Shown: in pieces, positions 1-8,481 of the stretch
How positions within the stretch are numbered: position 1 is the first letter of the stretch
Layout of the letters: each line of letters starts with the position of its first letter
Source: Granulosicoccus sp036478565
GTDB taxonomy: Bacteria; Pseudomonadota; Gammaproteobacteria; Granulosicoccales; Granulosicoccaceae
Direction of reading: 5' to 3'
Length of the DNA stretch: 64,000 nt
NCBI GenBank assembly: GCA_965224525.1
Contig: OZ245050.1
Span: 4,464,001 to 4,528,000 of the forward strand
The notes under the pieces: generated by a model
The model's database searches: none
What the model saw: only the letters and a program-made list of their open reading frames with translations
What the model was told of the DNA's origin: nothing
Translations under genes and position numbers: made by a program

Positions 1-415
1 AGCGCATGGCATTGCTGACAACTTTGGAGGTTGCCGTGACAGCGCCCGCGACGCAGCCGTGAGCGTCTTTTGCAGCAACCATTGCACAGGCAAAGGTGAT
101 TGGGTCAGCCAACGCTCTCTCGGCTTTTTTCGCATTCATGCCTCGATGCGCGCGTTTTTCGACCAGCAATTCAATATAGCTTTTGATGGAGGTTGAAGTA
201 CTCGGGTCGATCAGCTGCAGCGCATCGAGTGATAGCTCCAGACGCTTGGCTTCTGCCTGTATTCTCTCGCTATCACCCAGCAGGATTGGCAAGGCAATGC
301 CCTGTTCCGCGGCGCTGACAGCCGCCCGCAAAATACGCTCGTCGTTTGCTTCGGGCAATACGATACGGCGCGGTGTAGTGCGAGCCTTGTCAATCACATG
401 GTCGAATATAGGCAT
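1..415 (-). CDS. Phosphate acetyl/butyryltransferase family protein (3' part cut off by window edge)
   Basis: 138 codons of the N-terminal part are visible; the rest lies beyond base 1. The start MPIFDHVIDKARTTPRRIVL followed by PEANDERILRAA and ILLGD matches the opening of the PTA_PTB domain (phosphotransacetylase, acyl-CoA plus phosphate to acyl phosphate plus CoA). The ATG at 415 is the only plausible start, because an in-frame stop lies 10 codons upstream, where the GMC gene ends. The domain begins at residue 1, so this is the short stand-alone form and not the C-terminal half of a malic enzyme. It follows the GMC oxidoreductase gene by 27 bp on the same strand and is probably co-transcribed. 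Acetyl versus other acyl specificity cannot be told. Confidence 0.8.
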   Translation of the reverse strand, partial: MPIFDHVIDKARTTPRRIVLPEANDERILRAAVSAAEQGIALPILLGDSERIQAEAKRLELSLDALQLIDPSTSTSIKSYIELLVEKRAHRGMNAKKAERALADPITFACAMVAAKDAHGCVAGAVTATSKVVSNAMR

Positions 416-442
416 GAGGTTCAGCGATTCGTGTACCGGTGC

Positions 443-2062
443 TCATAATAGAGGACTCTGACGTTGATCTTCAATAATCAGGTCGGCGCCCTTTTCACCA
501 ATCATGATAGTTGGTGCATTGGTGTTGCCTGAAATTATCTCCGGCATGATGGAGGCATCGATTACGCGCAAACCTTCGACGCCATTGACTTGCAACCTGG
601 CATTGACCACAGCTTCAGCATCGGTACCCATCCGGCAGGTGCTGGTGGGGTGGTAAATGGTATTGCCGATACTGCGCGCTTGATCGAGTAATGCCTCGTC
701 ACTCTGTGCCGCCGGGTTGGGCAGAAGCTCCTCGGCAATGTGTTTCCGCATGGCCTGTCCCTGCATAATTCGCCGGGTATAGCGAAGCGCTTCGATTGCT
801 GTGCTGCAGTCAAGGTCAGTTGACAGATAATTGGTCACAATGCGTGGGTGGTGATGGACATCGGGCGATACAATCTGTACCGAGCCACGACTTTCAGGCC
901 GGAGTTGGCAAGCTGCAGCAGTGACTGCCGGGAAAGGGTGCAGGCCCTCGCCGGGTGAGTCCGCTGATAGTGGTTGAAAGTGGTATTGAATATCCGGGCG
1001 CTCATTGGCCAGACGGGTCTGACAAAAAGCATAAACCTGGCTGGCTGCCATGCTGAGTGGCCCGCTGCGCGTCGCGGCATACTCGGCGGCGGCACGAAGC
1101 TTCTGCCAGGCACTGGCTAACTCATCATTGAGCGTGATGGGTAGACAGGTTTTATAGACTGAGCGAAGTTGCAGGTGATCTTGCAAATTCTCGCCTGTTT
1201 GTTGCCGGTCGGCGATGATCGAAATGCCAAGTGATTGCAGTAGCTTGCCTGGGCCGATGCCAGAGACCTGCAACAGCTGCGGAGAACCGATGGTGCCGGC
1301 GCACAGGATGATTTCGCCATTGGCAAAAAGTGTTTTAGGCTTGCCACGCAACAGACATTCGATACTGGTTGCGCGCTGTTGTTCAAAACGAATTCGCTTG
1401 ACCATGGCATGGGTGATAATGCTTAGATTGCGCCGTGAGCGAATGGCATTCAGATAGGCGGTAGCAGAACTGCATCGTCGCCCCCGGTGTGCTGTCAACT
1501 GAAAATAGCCCGTGCCTTCCTGCTCACAACCGTTGATGTCATTGTTGAGCGGCGTACCAAGTTCGTTGACGCCCTGAATGAAATAGTCGCAGATAGGTCG
1601 ACTGAAGCTCATGTCGCTGACATGTAGCGGGCCACCTTTGCCGTGAAATCGACTTTCCCCGCGTGACTGATTCTGCGACTTTCGAAAATAGGGCAGAACA
1701 TCATTATAAGACCAACCCGGGCAGCCGAGTTCAGAGGCCCAACGATCGTAATCCTGGTGTTGGCCACGGACATACAACAAGCCATTGATAGAGCTTGATC
1801 CGCCCAGTACCTTTCCACGAGGCCACTTTAGCGACCGGCCATTGAGTCCAGGATCGGGCTCTGTCACATAACACCAGTCCGTTGATGGATTGTGAATGGT
1901 CTTGAAGTATCCCACTGGGATGTGGATCCAGGGATTCCAGTCACGACCGCCTGCCTCCAGCAATGCAACGGTTGTCGTGCCATCAGAGCTGAGTCGATTG
2001 GCCAGTACACAGCCGGCGGAGCCCGCGCCGATGACAATGTAGTCAAAACGGTCTGTCATCAA
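443..2062 (-). CDS. GMC-family FAD-dependent oxidoreductase (choline dehydrogenase-like)
   Basis: 539 aa. The N-terminal dinucleotide fold is IGAGSAG (residues 11-17), GMC signature 1 is GKVLGGSSSIN (83-93), signature 2 is GTIGSPQLLQVSGIG (about 255-270), and the C-terminal catalytic histidine region is YHPTSTCRMG followed by GNTNAPT near the end. Length and order fit choline/alcohol dehydrogenases of the BetA/AlkJ type, which oxidise an alcohol to an aldehyde and pass electrons to quinones. There is no betB or betI neighbour, so choline is not supported as the substrate. It is transcribed divergently from hisC across 65 bp, and the phosphotransacetylase gene follows 27 bp downstream. Confidence 0.88.
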   Translation of the reverse strand: MMTDRFDYIVIGAGSAGCVLANRLSSDGTTTVALLEAGGRDWNPWIHIPVGYFKTIHNPSTDWCYVTEPDPGLNGRSLKWPRGKVLGGSSSINGLLYVRGQHQDYDRWASELGCPGWSYNDVLPYFRKSQNQSRGESRFHGKGGPLHVSDMSFSRPICDYFIQGVNELGTPLNNDINGCEQEGTGYFQLTAHRGRRCSSATAYLNAIRSRRNLSIITHAMVKRIRFEQQRATSIECLLRGKPKTLFANGEIILCAGTIGSPQLLQVSGIGPGKLLQSLGISIIADRQQTGENLQDHLQLRSVYKTCLPITLNDELASAWQKLRAAAEYAATRSGPLSMAASQVYAFCQTRLANERPDIQYHFQPLSADSPGEGLHPFPAVTAAACQLRPESRGSVQIVSPDVHHHPRIVTNYLSTDLDCSTAIEALRYTRRIMQGQAMRKHIAEELLPNPAAQSDEALLDQARSIGNTIYHPTSTCRMGTDAEAVVNARLQVNGVEGLRVIDASIMPEIISGNTNAPTIMIGEKGADLIIEDQRQSPLL

Positions 2063-2127
2063 GGTCGGTTACGCTTTGATCGTTACAGTACACTAGCAGA
2101 AATAGTATTGGGAACGCACTGCAACAA

Positions 2128-3183
2128 ATGAATCAGTTCTGGACCGAGACGGTACGGCGACTGTCCCCTTATGTGCCTGGCGAGCAACGCCATGGCGATG
2201 ACATTGTCAAACTCAATACAAACGAGAATCCCTGGCCGCCCTCGGCAAAGGTGCTAGCGGCTATCACCGCGGTTGATGGGGATGCGTTGCGCCGTTATCC
2301 TGATCCGGAATCTACCGGGCTTTGCACTGTTCTGGCCAAGCACCACAGGCTTGAGTCTGAACAGGTATTTGTTGGCAATGGCTCGGATGAAATACTGGCG
2401 CTGGCTTTTCTTGCTTACTTTACTGATGGTCAGGGGTTGCAGTATCCGGCTATCAGCTATAGCTTTTATCCGGTGTATTGTGATCTTTACGGAATTGAGA
2501 AACGCCCTGTCGAAATGGGCGATCAGTTTTTACTGGAGCTGGAAAAATTCAAGGTCAACCAGGGCGGCATTGTTTTTCCTAATCCGAATGCGCCGACGTC
2601 GCGCGCTGTAAGCAGAGCAAACATCGAAAGCTTGCTTAGACGGCATACACAGCAGGTCGTTTTGGTCGACGAGGCCTATGCAGATTTTGGCGCTGAGAGC
2701 GTCATTCCTATGATCAATGACTACCCTAACCTGTTGGTCTGCCATACGTTTTCCAAGGGCCGTTCTCTGGCCGGTTTACGCTTGGGTGTTGCATACGGTG
2801 ATGCGGGCTTGATTGAAGGCTTGCGACGGGTCAAGAATTCCTTCAATTCCTATCCGGTTGATGCCTTGGCACAACAGGCTGGCATTGCATCGATACAGGA
2901 TAATGACTACTATCAGCAAACTGTTGCGAAGATCATTGCGACACGGGAATGGCTCGTCACTGAACTTGAGCAGCGGCAGTTTTCTGTGTTGCCGTCTGCA
3001 GCGAACTTCATTTTTGTATCGCCCTCCGGTAGTGCGTTGGAATTGTTTAATAGACTGAATAAGGCAGCTATTCTGGTACGTTACTGGCCAGATTCGCCTA
3101 TTGATCAATGGTTGCGTATATCCATCGGTACGGAAGCTGACATGCAGCGTTTGCTGAAAGTTGTCGATGACGAGCCGGGTTGA
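2128..3183 (+). CDS. hisC: Histidinol-phosphate aminotransferase
   Basis: 351 aa, the usual HisC length. It is a PLP-dependent fold-type I transaminase converting histidinol phosphate and 2-oxoglutarate to imidazole-acetol phosphate and glutamate in histidine synthesis. Visible motifs: LNTNENPWPPS (about 29-39), PNPNAPTS (151-158), DEAYADF (181-187) and the PLP-lysine motif FSKGRSLAGLR with K210. The gene stands alone, not in a his operon, as a second hisC often does, so a role with another aromatic or imidazole substrate is possible. The 3228 gene follows after 44 bp. Confidence 0.88.
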   Translation: MNQFWTETVRRLSPYVPGEQRHGDDIVKLNTNENPWPPSAKVLAAITAVDGDALRRYPDPESTGLCTVLAKHHRLESEQVFVGNGSDEILALAFLAYFTDGQGLQYPAISYSFYPVYCDLYGIEKRPVEMGDQFLLELEKFKVNQGGIVFPNPNAPTSRAVSRANIESLLRRHTQQVVLVDEAYADFGAESVIPMINDYPNLLVCHTFSKGRSLAGLRLGVAYGDAGLIEGLRRVKNSFNSYPVDALAQQAGIASIQDNDYYQQTVAKIIATREWLVTELEQRQFSVLPSAANFIFVSPSGSALELFNRLNKAAILVRYWPDSPIDQWLRISIGTEADMQRLLKVVDDEPG

Positions 3184-3227
3184 AGCTTGTTAGTGATATC
3201 GCAGCGTGAGGCAGTACATAACCTTCC

Positions 3228-4283
3228 ATGAACAGCATGTGTAGACCGATTTTCAGTCGATGTCGCCTTTTGATCTGCCTATTATTTTTACCGACAAGTT
3301 CGTTGCTGGCGGCCGATGCAGGGGAATCAGAAAACACCATAGATTCAGGCGTCGTCGAGACTGATCAGTCTCCGACTGAGCGTGCAGTCAGGGCGTTTAA
3401 AAACGTCGGTGTCTATGTCGATGATGCGCAACAGCGAGCGTCGCGAAATTTCAATGATTTTGTTTTACAGGTCGATGATTTTTTTGGTTCAAGCAGTAGT
3501 TCGGCTATTGACAACAAGAGTTGGGCGCGTATTAGACTCGACTTGAGTAAGCCCGGCGATGAGAAGGTCAAGCTGGGTGGCACTGTTAAACTGCGTATCG
3601 TGCTGCCACGGACAGAAAAACGATTTCGCCTGTTGCTTAGCACAGAGGATGAGGATTCAACCGTCAGCGATGCGGACATCGCTCAGCCTGCACGAGTGGC
3701 AAATAAAAGTGATCAAAGCGTGTCGTTGGCGTTACGCTTCATTCGTACGGCACGCGACAATGCCAGTCTTAATTTCGATCTGGGTGTGCGGCAGCGTGAT
3801 GGTGCCGTGCAGACATTCGGCCGGATCAATGGCACTATTGAAGGTGAACAAGGCGAATGGTACGGGCGATTCTCTAATAACTACTACTACTATTCAAAAT
3901 CCGGGTTCCAGAACAAGATCCAGGTTGAGGCGAGGCGTACTTTGCTGGGCAAGCCCTCTTTGTTTTTCCGCAGTTCAACAGGATTTGAATGGATCAAGGG
4001 TAGCAAAGGAGCCTCTATCAGTGAGACACTTGGGGTGTATGCAGAGATAAGTCCTCGCAAGGCTGTTGCTGTGGAGGCTTTGGCGGGGTACGCCACTGCG
4101 TTGAATGGAGATTCGGGTAGTCGCTATCGGGGAACCGAGCTGCGATTTCGTTGGCGACATTCCGTCTGGCGGCCCTGGTTTTTCTATGAAGTATGGCCAT
4201 CGGTTTCCTGGCCGGCTTCAAATGGTTATGACAGAGCCTACGGCGGCCTGTTTCGTGTGGAATTTATCATCGGCCAGCCATAA
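3228..4283 (+). CDS. Exported protein of unknown function, possible outer-membrane barrel
   Basis: 351 aa. The N-terminal signal peptide has a hydrophobic core LLICLLFLPTSSLLA and a likely cleavage after LLA-ADA near residue 29. The mature part opens acidic and polar, then from about residue 95 shows alternating hydrophobic/aromatic strands (WARIRLDLS, RFRLLLSTED, WYGRFSNNYYYYS, LFFRSSTGFEWI) ending in GLFRVEFIIGQP. This pattern suggests a small beta-barrel or lipid-binding envelope protein. I do not recognise a named family. It lies between hisC and a phosphoesterase gene on the same strand. Confidence 0.7.
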   Translation: MNSMCRPIFSRCRLLICLLFLPTSSLLAADAGESENTIDSGVVETDQSPTERAVRAFKNVGVYVDDAQQRASRNFNDFVLQVDDFFGSSSSSAIDNKSWARIRLDLSKPGDEKVKLGGTVKLRIVLPRTEKRFRLLLSTEDEDSTVSDADIAQPARVANKSDQSVSLALRFIRTARDNASLNFDLGVRQRDGAVQTFGRINGTIEGEQGEWYGRFSNNYYYYSKSGFQNKIQVEARRTLLGKPSLFFRSSTGFEWIKGSKGASISETLGVYAEISPRKAVAVEALAGYATALNGDSGSRYRGTELRFRWRHSVWRPWFFYEVWPSVSWPASNGYDRAYGGLFRVEFIIGQP

Positions 4284-4330
4284 GTCGAAGTTATTGGCGG
4301 CATGCTGGAACAGGAGAGCCGACTCGCTCC

Positions 4331-4981
4331 ATGAGACTGGTTTGCATCAGTGATACGCACGGCGAACATGAGGCCGTGGATCTCCCTGAGGGCGATGTAC
4401 TTGTACACGCGGGAGACATAACTGCCCATGGTGCCGAGCAGGATCTGCACCGTTTTCTTGAATGGTTTGCCAGTCGGTCATTTGCGCACCACATCTTTAT
4501 CGCTGGTAACCACGACAACTGGCTCGAAGACGAATCTGAGTTGACTACCGCAAGCGCTGCTGAGGTCGGTGTTTGCTGGTTAAATGATAGCGGTTGTCAG
4601 ATTGGTGGTGTGTCTTTTTGGGGGTCACCAATAACGCCGCGTTTTAACGAATGGGCATTTATGCGTGATCCGGGTATCGATATAGAACGTCACTGGGCGA
4701 TGATCCCGGCGTCGACGGATGTGCTGATTACGCATGGGCCGCCGTTCGGCATTCTTGACCAGGTTGAGCGCGGGCTGGGTATGACGGAACATACCGGCTG
4801 TCCATCGTTGCTTGAGTCAGTCCGCAGGCTCAAACCGGCCTTGCACTTGTATGGGCATATTCATGAAGGCTATGGTGAACGACTAAAAGATGGTGTGCGT
4901 TATATCAATGCAAGTACGATGAATAATCGATATCGTATTCAGAATTCGCCGGTTGTCATTGATCTGCCATCAGGTGGTTGA
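4331..4981 (+). CDS. Calcineurin-like metallophosphoesterase
   Basis: 216 aa. It has the full set of metallophosphatase metal-ligand motifs: SDTHGEH (D8, H10), GDVLVHAGDIT (first GD pair), AGNHDNW, THGPPFGILD and YGHIHEGYG. This build matches single-domain cytosolic phosphoesterases similar to the mammalian MPPED/239AB type, which hydrolyse phosphodiesters with two bound metal ions. No signal peptide is present. The substrate cannot be assigned. It starts 47 bp after the preceding exported-protein gene, so co-transcription is possible. Confidence 0.85.
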   Translation: MRLVCISDTHGEHEAVDLPEGDVLVHAGDITAHGAEQDLHRFLEWFASRSFAHHIFIAGNHDNWLEDESELTTASAAEVGVCWLNDSGCQIGGVSFWGSPITPRFNEWAFMRDPGIDIERHWAMIPASTDVLITHGPPFGILDQVERGLGMTEHTGCPSLLESVRRLKPALHLYGHIHEGYGERLKDGVRYINASTMNNRYRIQNSPVVIDLPSGG

Positions 4982-5072
4982 TTCTTCCTATTGAGTCTTC
5001 GTTGTTAGTTCAAGTATTCGAATTAGACGTTCCAGCGGTATCGATTGGTGTCAGTTATAACTGGAGTTATTC

Positions 5073-5648
5073 ATGAACAAGATGGCAACCCTTGTAGTGA
5101 TTGCGCTGCTAAGCGGCTCGACGAGTATATTCGCACAATCCGCTGAGGACGCTACGGAGGCGTGTAATGAAGCCGCGAGGCTGATAGCGAAAAAAGATAT
5201 CGATGGCGCTCTGGAGGAAGCACGCTGGTGTGTCGAATCCCTTCAACAGATGAAACAACAACAGACCCTGGCTGTAATGCCAGATGAAGTGAAAGACTTT
5301 GTTGGCGGTGACATTGAAGAGAATACGATTATGGGCATGACCATGATCGAGCGTTCCTATACCCGTGATGATGAAACTATCAAGGTATCCATGACCAGCG
5401 GCGCGGCCAGTGGTGCGTTGGCAGGACTGACCCAGATGGCGCTGGGCATGGGTGGTGGTGGCAAAAAAATGCGCATCCAGAAACGCACAGTAGTTGATAT
5501 GAGCGAAGCCGATGGCAAAGCTTCATTCGTGGTTCAACTTAAAAGTGGCGGCATGTTAACCATTGGTTCTGACGAGCTGTCGCCGGAGGCAGTTTTACCC
5601 TTTATCAAGGCGTTTCCAATTATCGAGATTGATGATGCGATGCGATAA
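5073..5648 (+). CDS. Periplasmic protein of unknown function
   Basis: 191 aa. A signal peptide (MNKMATLVVIALLSGSTSIFAQS) with cleavage after FAQ is clear, and GGAG lies about 8 bases before the ATG. The first 50 mature residues form a predicted amphipathic helix containing two cysteines (EACNEAA, ARWCVES), which could pair. A glycine-rich stretch (ALGMGGGGKKM, around 128-138) follows, then a hydrophobic beta-rich tail. I do not recognise the family. It converges with dsbA, and a bidirectional terminator lies between them. Confidence 0.7.
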   Translation: MNKMATLVVIALLSGSTSIFAQSAEDATEACNEAARLIAKKDIDGALEEARWCVESLQQMKQQQTLAVMPDEVKDFVGGDIEENTIMGMTMIERSYTRDDETIKVSMTSGAASGALAGLTQMALGMGGGGKKMRIQKRTVVDMSEADGKASFVVQLKSGGMLTIGSDELSPEAVLPFIKAFPIIEIDDAMR

Positions 5649-5710
5649 CGGTTTTGGCTGACGAAAAATTGTTACGTGGACAACACATGGAAAGCCAGTG
5701 GTCAATATAC

Positions 5711-5745
5711 AGCCTGCCCGGAATTTGCTTCCAGGCAGGTTAGTT
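5711..5745. terminator. Bidirectional terminator between convergent genes
   Basis: CCTGCC (5713-5718) pairs with GGCAGG (5734-5739), with an inner GGAA/TTCC pair, giving a 10-bp stem with one mismatch around a TTTGC loop. TTAGTTCTTC follows on the plus strand. It lies between the ends of the periplasmic protein gene and dsbA, which converge here. Confidence 0.65.
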
Positions 5746-5790
5746 CTTCAATCAGTCGGTGATCGTTGATTGTTCCGGTTTATCAAGATT

Positions 5791-6423
5791 CTATTCAAGA
5801 CCCATGGTTTTCTTTTCGATAGCGATCGTTTCATTAATCACATCGATGATGCCTGCGTTGCCGCCGGCCAACTGCGCACCTGTGCGATATTTGCCATTGA
5901 TCATGAGGGCAGGAACGCCTGTCAGTCCTGCGCTTTTTGCCATCTGTACCGAGCGACGCATGCGTGTCTCAACGGCGAAGGATTTCATGGTTGACAGAAA
6001 CTTGTCACGATCAAGGCCAACTGTTGCGGCAAGATCGGCTATTTTTTTGGGGTTACGCATGGGTTTGCGCTCTTCATGAATGGCCTTGAACATGACGTCT
6101 ACAAATTCATGTTCCTTGCCCATGAGTTGTGCTGCGTAAAACGCCCGGGAGTGAGTTTCCCAGGATTTGTTCAGAGGCGGAGCTTCACGGACAAATTCGA
6201 CGTTTTCCGGCAAGTCCTTTTCCCACTCATTCATCGTCGGTTCAAGGCTGTAGCAATGTGGGCAACCCAGCCAGAAAAACTCCATAACCTCGACCTTATC
6301 GCTGGTTGATGTGTTTTGTGGGGGGTCGATCAGTTCGTAGCCACCTTCGGCAAAGGCGCTGCCTGTCATTAACAGGGCAGTTGTAGCCGTGATGGCGGCG
6401 AGTCGGCGCAGCTTGCTTAACAT
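5791..6423 (-). CDS. dsbA: Thiol:disulfide interchange protein DsbA
   Basis: 210 aa. Signal peptide to about residue 25 (TALLMTGSAFAEGG), then a thioredoxin-fold domain with FFWLGCPHCYSL, redox cysteines C54 and C57 in the DsbA-type CPHC arrangement. The cis-proline loop is TGVPAL. It introduces disulfides in periplasmic proteins and is reoxidised by DsbB. Its position downstream of cytochrome c4 and engB matches the arrangement in pseudomonads, which supports DsbA over DsbC/G or DsbL. It starts 191 bp after the cytochrome gene. Confidence 0.92.
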   Translation of the reverse strand: MLSKLRRLAAITATTALLMTGSAFAEGGYELIDPPQNTSTSDKVEVMEFFWLGCPHCYSLEPTMNEWEKDLPENVEFVREAPPLNKSWETHSRAFYAAQLMGKEHEFVDVMFKAIHEERKPMRNPKKIADLAATVGLDRDKFLSTMKSFAVETRMRRSVQMAKSAGLTGVPALMINGKYRTGAQLAGGNAGIIDVINETIAIEKKTMGLE

Positions 6424-6614
6424 GGTGAATTCCTCATGGCAGTATTTCGTTGACAGACGCTAAGCTGCCAAATCGGAGAATAGTTCGTCGCAACCAGACC
6501 ATAGCTGAACCGCAAGGTTCAATTGGCAGTGACGGATTGTGTGGTTGTCGGCGCGCAAGACTCGTGCCCGCACAGCTAATCCCGACGTAACGAACCGCAA
6601 TCCTTATCGGCCGA

Positions 6615-7250
6615 TCAGCTGCCGTCGTACAGTCCTGTGATGTAGTTTGCGACCGCGTCGATTTCCTTGTCGCTCATACGATGGGTAATACTGCTCATCA
6701 TGGCATTGGGATCGTTGCTACGTTCGCCAGCGCGCCAGTAGCGTAGTTGATCGGCAATGTAAGCCGTATTCTGGCCGCTGAGTGCCGGGTAAATCGCAGC
6801 CGGGTTACCGAGCCCTGCCGGGCCATGGCAGCCAGCACAGGCGGCGATACCCACAGAAGTAATTCCACCTCGATAGATGGACTCACCGAGAGCAAGATTC
6901 TCTTCCAGAGCAACCCCTTCAATGGGCGCCAGCTCGCTGTAGTACGCGGCCAGGTCTAGAATATCCTGATCACTGAGGTTGGTCGCCTGGCCGGACATCA
7001 GGGCATTGACCCGGTCACCGTCACGATATTCGGTAAGCTGTTTGGCTATATAAGAAGTGTGCTGACCAGCCAGATTGGGGTAAGTTGGCTGGATTGCCTT
7101 GCCATCTGCGCCATGGCAAGCGCCACAAACCGCTGATTTGCCTTGACCTGCCGTGGCATCGCCAACCGCTGCATCGGATGCGTGGACTGGGATTGCCAGC
7201 CAGCTGCACATCAGTACAACGCCTGTTGCGGCGAAAGTCCGCTTGTTCAT
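6615..7250 (-). CDS. Di-haem cytochrome c4
   Basis: 211 aa from the ATG at 7250, which is preceded by a strong TGGAGG ribosome site. A longer frame from 7346 has no such site and would bury the signal peptide, so I reject it. Signal peptide to about residue 25 (LAIPVHASDA). Two class I haem motifs are present, CGACH (C42-H46) and CAGCH (C138-H142), each followed by a candidate methionine ligand region (MSGQATNLSD; MMSSITHRMSD). The two-lobed 20-kDa layout is that of cytochrome c4, a membrane-associated electron donor to terminal oxidases. It diverges from engB, as in other gammaproteobacteria. Confidence 0.9.
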   Translation of the reverse strand: MNKRTFAATGVVLMCSWLAIPVHASDAAVGDATAGQGKSAVCGACHGADGKAIQPTYPNLAGQHTSYIAKQLTEYRDGDRVNALMSGQATNLSDQDILDLAAYYSELAPIEGVALEENLALGESIYRGGITSVGIAACAGCHGPAGLGNPAAIYPALSGQNTAYIADQLRYWRAGERSNDPNAMMSSITHRMSDKEIDAVANYITGLYDGS

Positions 7251-7517
7251 TGAGCCTCCAGATATAACTTCATAGGGATAAAATCGAGACAGTAGACCCA
7301 ACATGCGTAAGCCTTCTGCAGTAGCCCGGGTTAACACAACAACCACTGTACCTGCGACTATTGTGCTTCGCCTGCTACCGGATGCGTCTGATTTTATCAG
7401 ACCTTGCCCATTAACCTGGAATATTCAACAAATGTCGACTTCTTCCCCTGTTAGTTCAATCCTGCGAGGCATGCGATCCGGGAAAGTTACCTGCGCCAGA
7501 CAAGAGCCGCTGTTTGC

Positions 7518-8126
7518 ATGAACACTTTGTACTTCTCCGCCGAATTCGCCACCAGTTCGGCAGAATCCAGCCAGTGCCCGCTCAGTGAGGCTGAAGTGGC
7601 TTTTGCCGGGCGGTCAAATGCCGGCAAATCCAGCGCTATCAACACCATTACCCGCAAAGGCAAGCTGGCTCGCACCAGCAAGACGCCGGGTCGCACACAG
7701 TTGATCAACCACTTTTCCCTGAATTCCGAGCGCTTTCTGGTTGACTTGCCAGGTTACGGTTACGCAAAGGTGTCTAAATCCAAACAAAAAGCCTGGCAAA
7801 TCTCCATGGGCCAATACCTGGTGGACAGAGAGAGCCTGCGTGGACTCATTCTGGTTATGGACATTCGTCATCCGTTAACCGACAACGATTGGCAGCTCAT
7901 CGAGTTACAGCAACAAGGCAACAGCGAGCTGCATGTGCTGCTGACCAAAGCCGATAAAATCTCCAGAAACGAGCAGCAGAAATCCTTGTTAAAGACACAG
8001 GCAGCATTGGCAGATGCCGGTGTGGAGGCCACGTTGCAGGGTTTTTCTGCCCTGAAAAAAATCGGTATTGATGATGTGCATGCGGTGCTCGATCACTGGC
8101 TGTTTGGCGTGCCGTTGCCGGATTGA
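7518..8126 (+). CDS. engB: Ribosome biogenesis GTPase EngB (YihA/YsxC)
   Basis: 202 aa, normal EngB length. G1 is GRSNAGKSS (31-39), the switch region carries GRTQLINHF, G3 is DLPGYGYAKVSK and G4 is LTKADK. EngB binds the large ribosomal subunit late in assembly and is usually essential. The ATG at 7518 gives the usual short lead before the first strand. It lies divergent to the cytochrome c4 gene across 267 bp, which presumably carries both promoters. Confidence 0.93.
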   Translation: MNTLYFSAEFATSSAESSQCPLSEAEVAFAGRSNAGKSSAINTITRKGKLARTSKTPGRTQLINHFSLNSERFLVDLPGYGYAKVSKSKQKAWQISMGQYLVDRESLRGLILVMDIRHPLTDNDWQLIELQQQGNSELHVLLTKADKISRNEQQKSLLKTQAALADAGVEATLQGFSALKKIGIDDVHAVLDHWLFGVPLPD

Positions 8127-8481
8127 GATGCACACGGGCCTGCGTTGCGGTGGTGAGCGTTACTTTTCGTAACAACCGGCACTGCGTTGTCTGCGGCACA
8201 GGTGTTTTGAATATGAGTCACGCATGTAACTAATTGTTATTTAAAGCAATACGATGTGTGTTCTCGTTATTCAGACAATTTCTCTATACTTCGTGCAGAG
8301 TTTTATGGAAGGGCTGCATGGACATCTGAATGTCATCAAGTGGCTGGCAGCAGTTGCCTTGCGATGCCATTGCGTCCATCGAATTTTGAGGCTCTATCCG
8401 GTTTTGGCCCTATTAGGCTGAACCGGCACTACCGACATACATGTACCCGAAGCTCGGGTTCACCACTTAGGAGAAAACTGG
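8127..8481. promoter_or_regulatory. Leader region of the liv-type operon, with two hairpins
   Basis: This 355-bp gene-free stretch precedes the binding-protein gene. CCGGTT (8398-8403) can pair with AACCGG (8421-8426), and ACCCGA (8445-8450) with TCGGGT (8454-8459) over a 3-base loop. The second hairpin ends about 10 bases before the AGGAGAAAA ribosome site. The AT-rich part near 8230-8300 could hold the promoter but no clean sigma-70 pair stands out. Confidence 0.35.

Noticed and set aside
7251..7346. N-terminal extension of cytochrome c4
   Set aside because: Would precede the signal peptide; the internal ATG at 7250 has a strong ribosome site.
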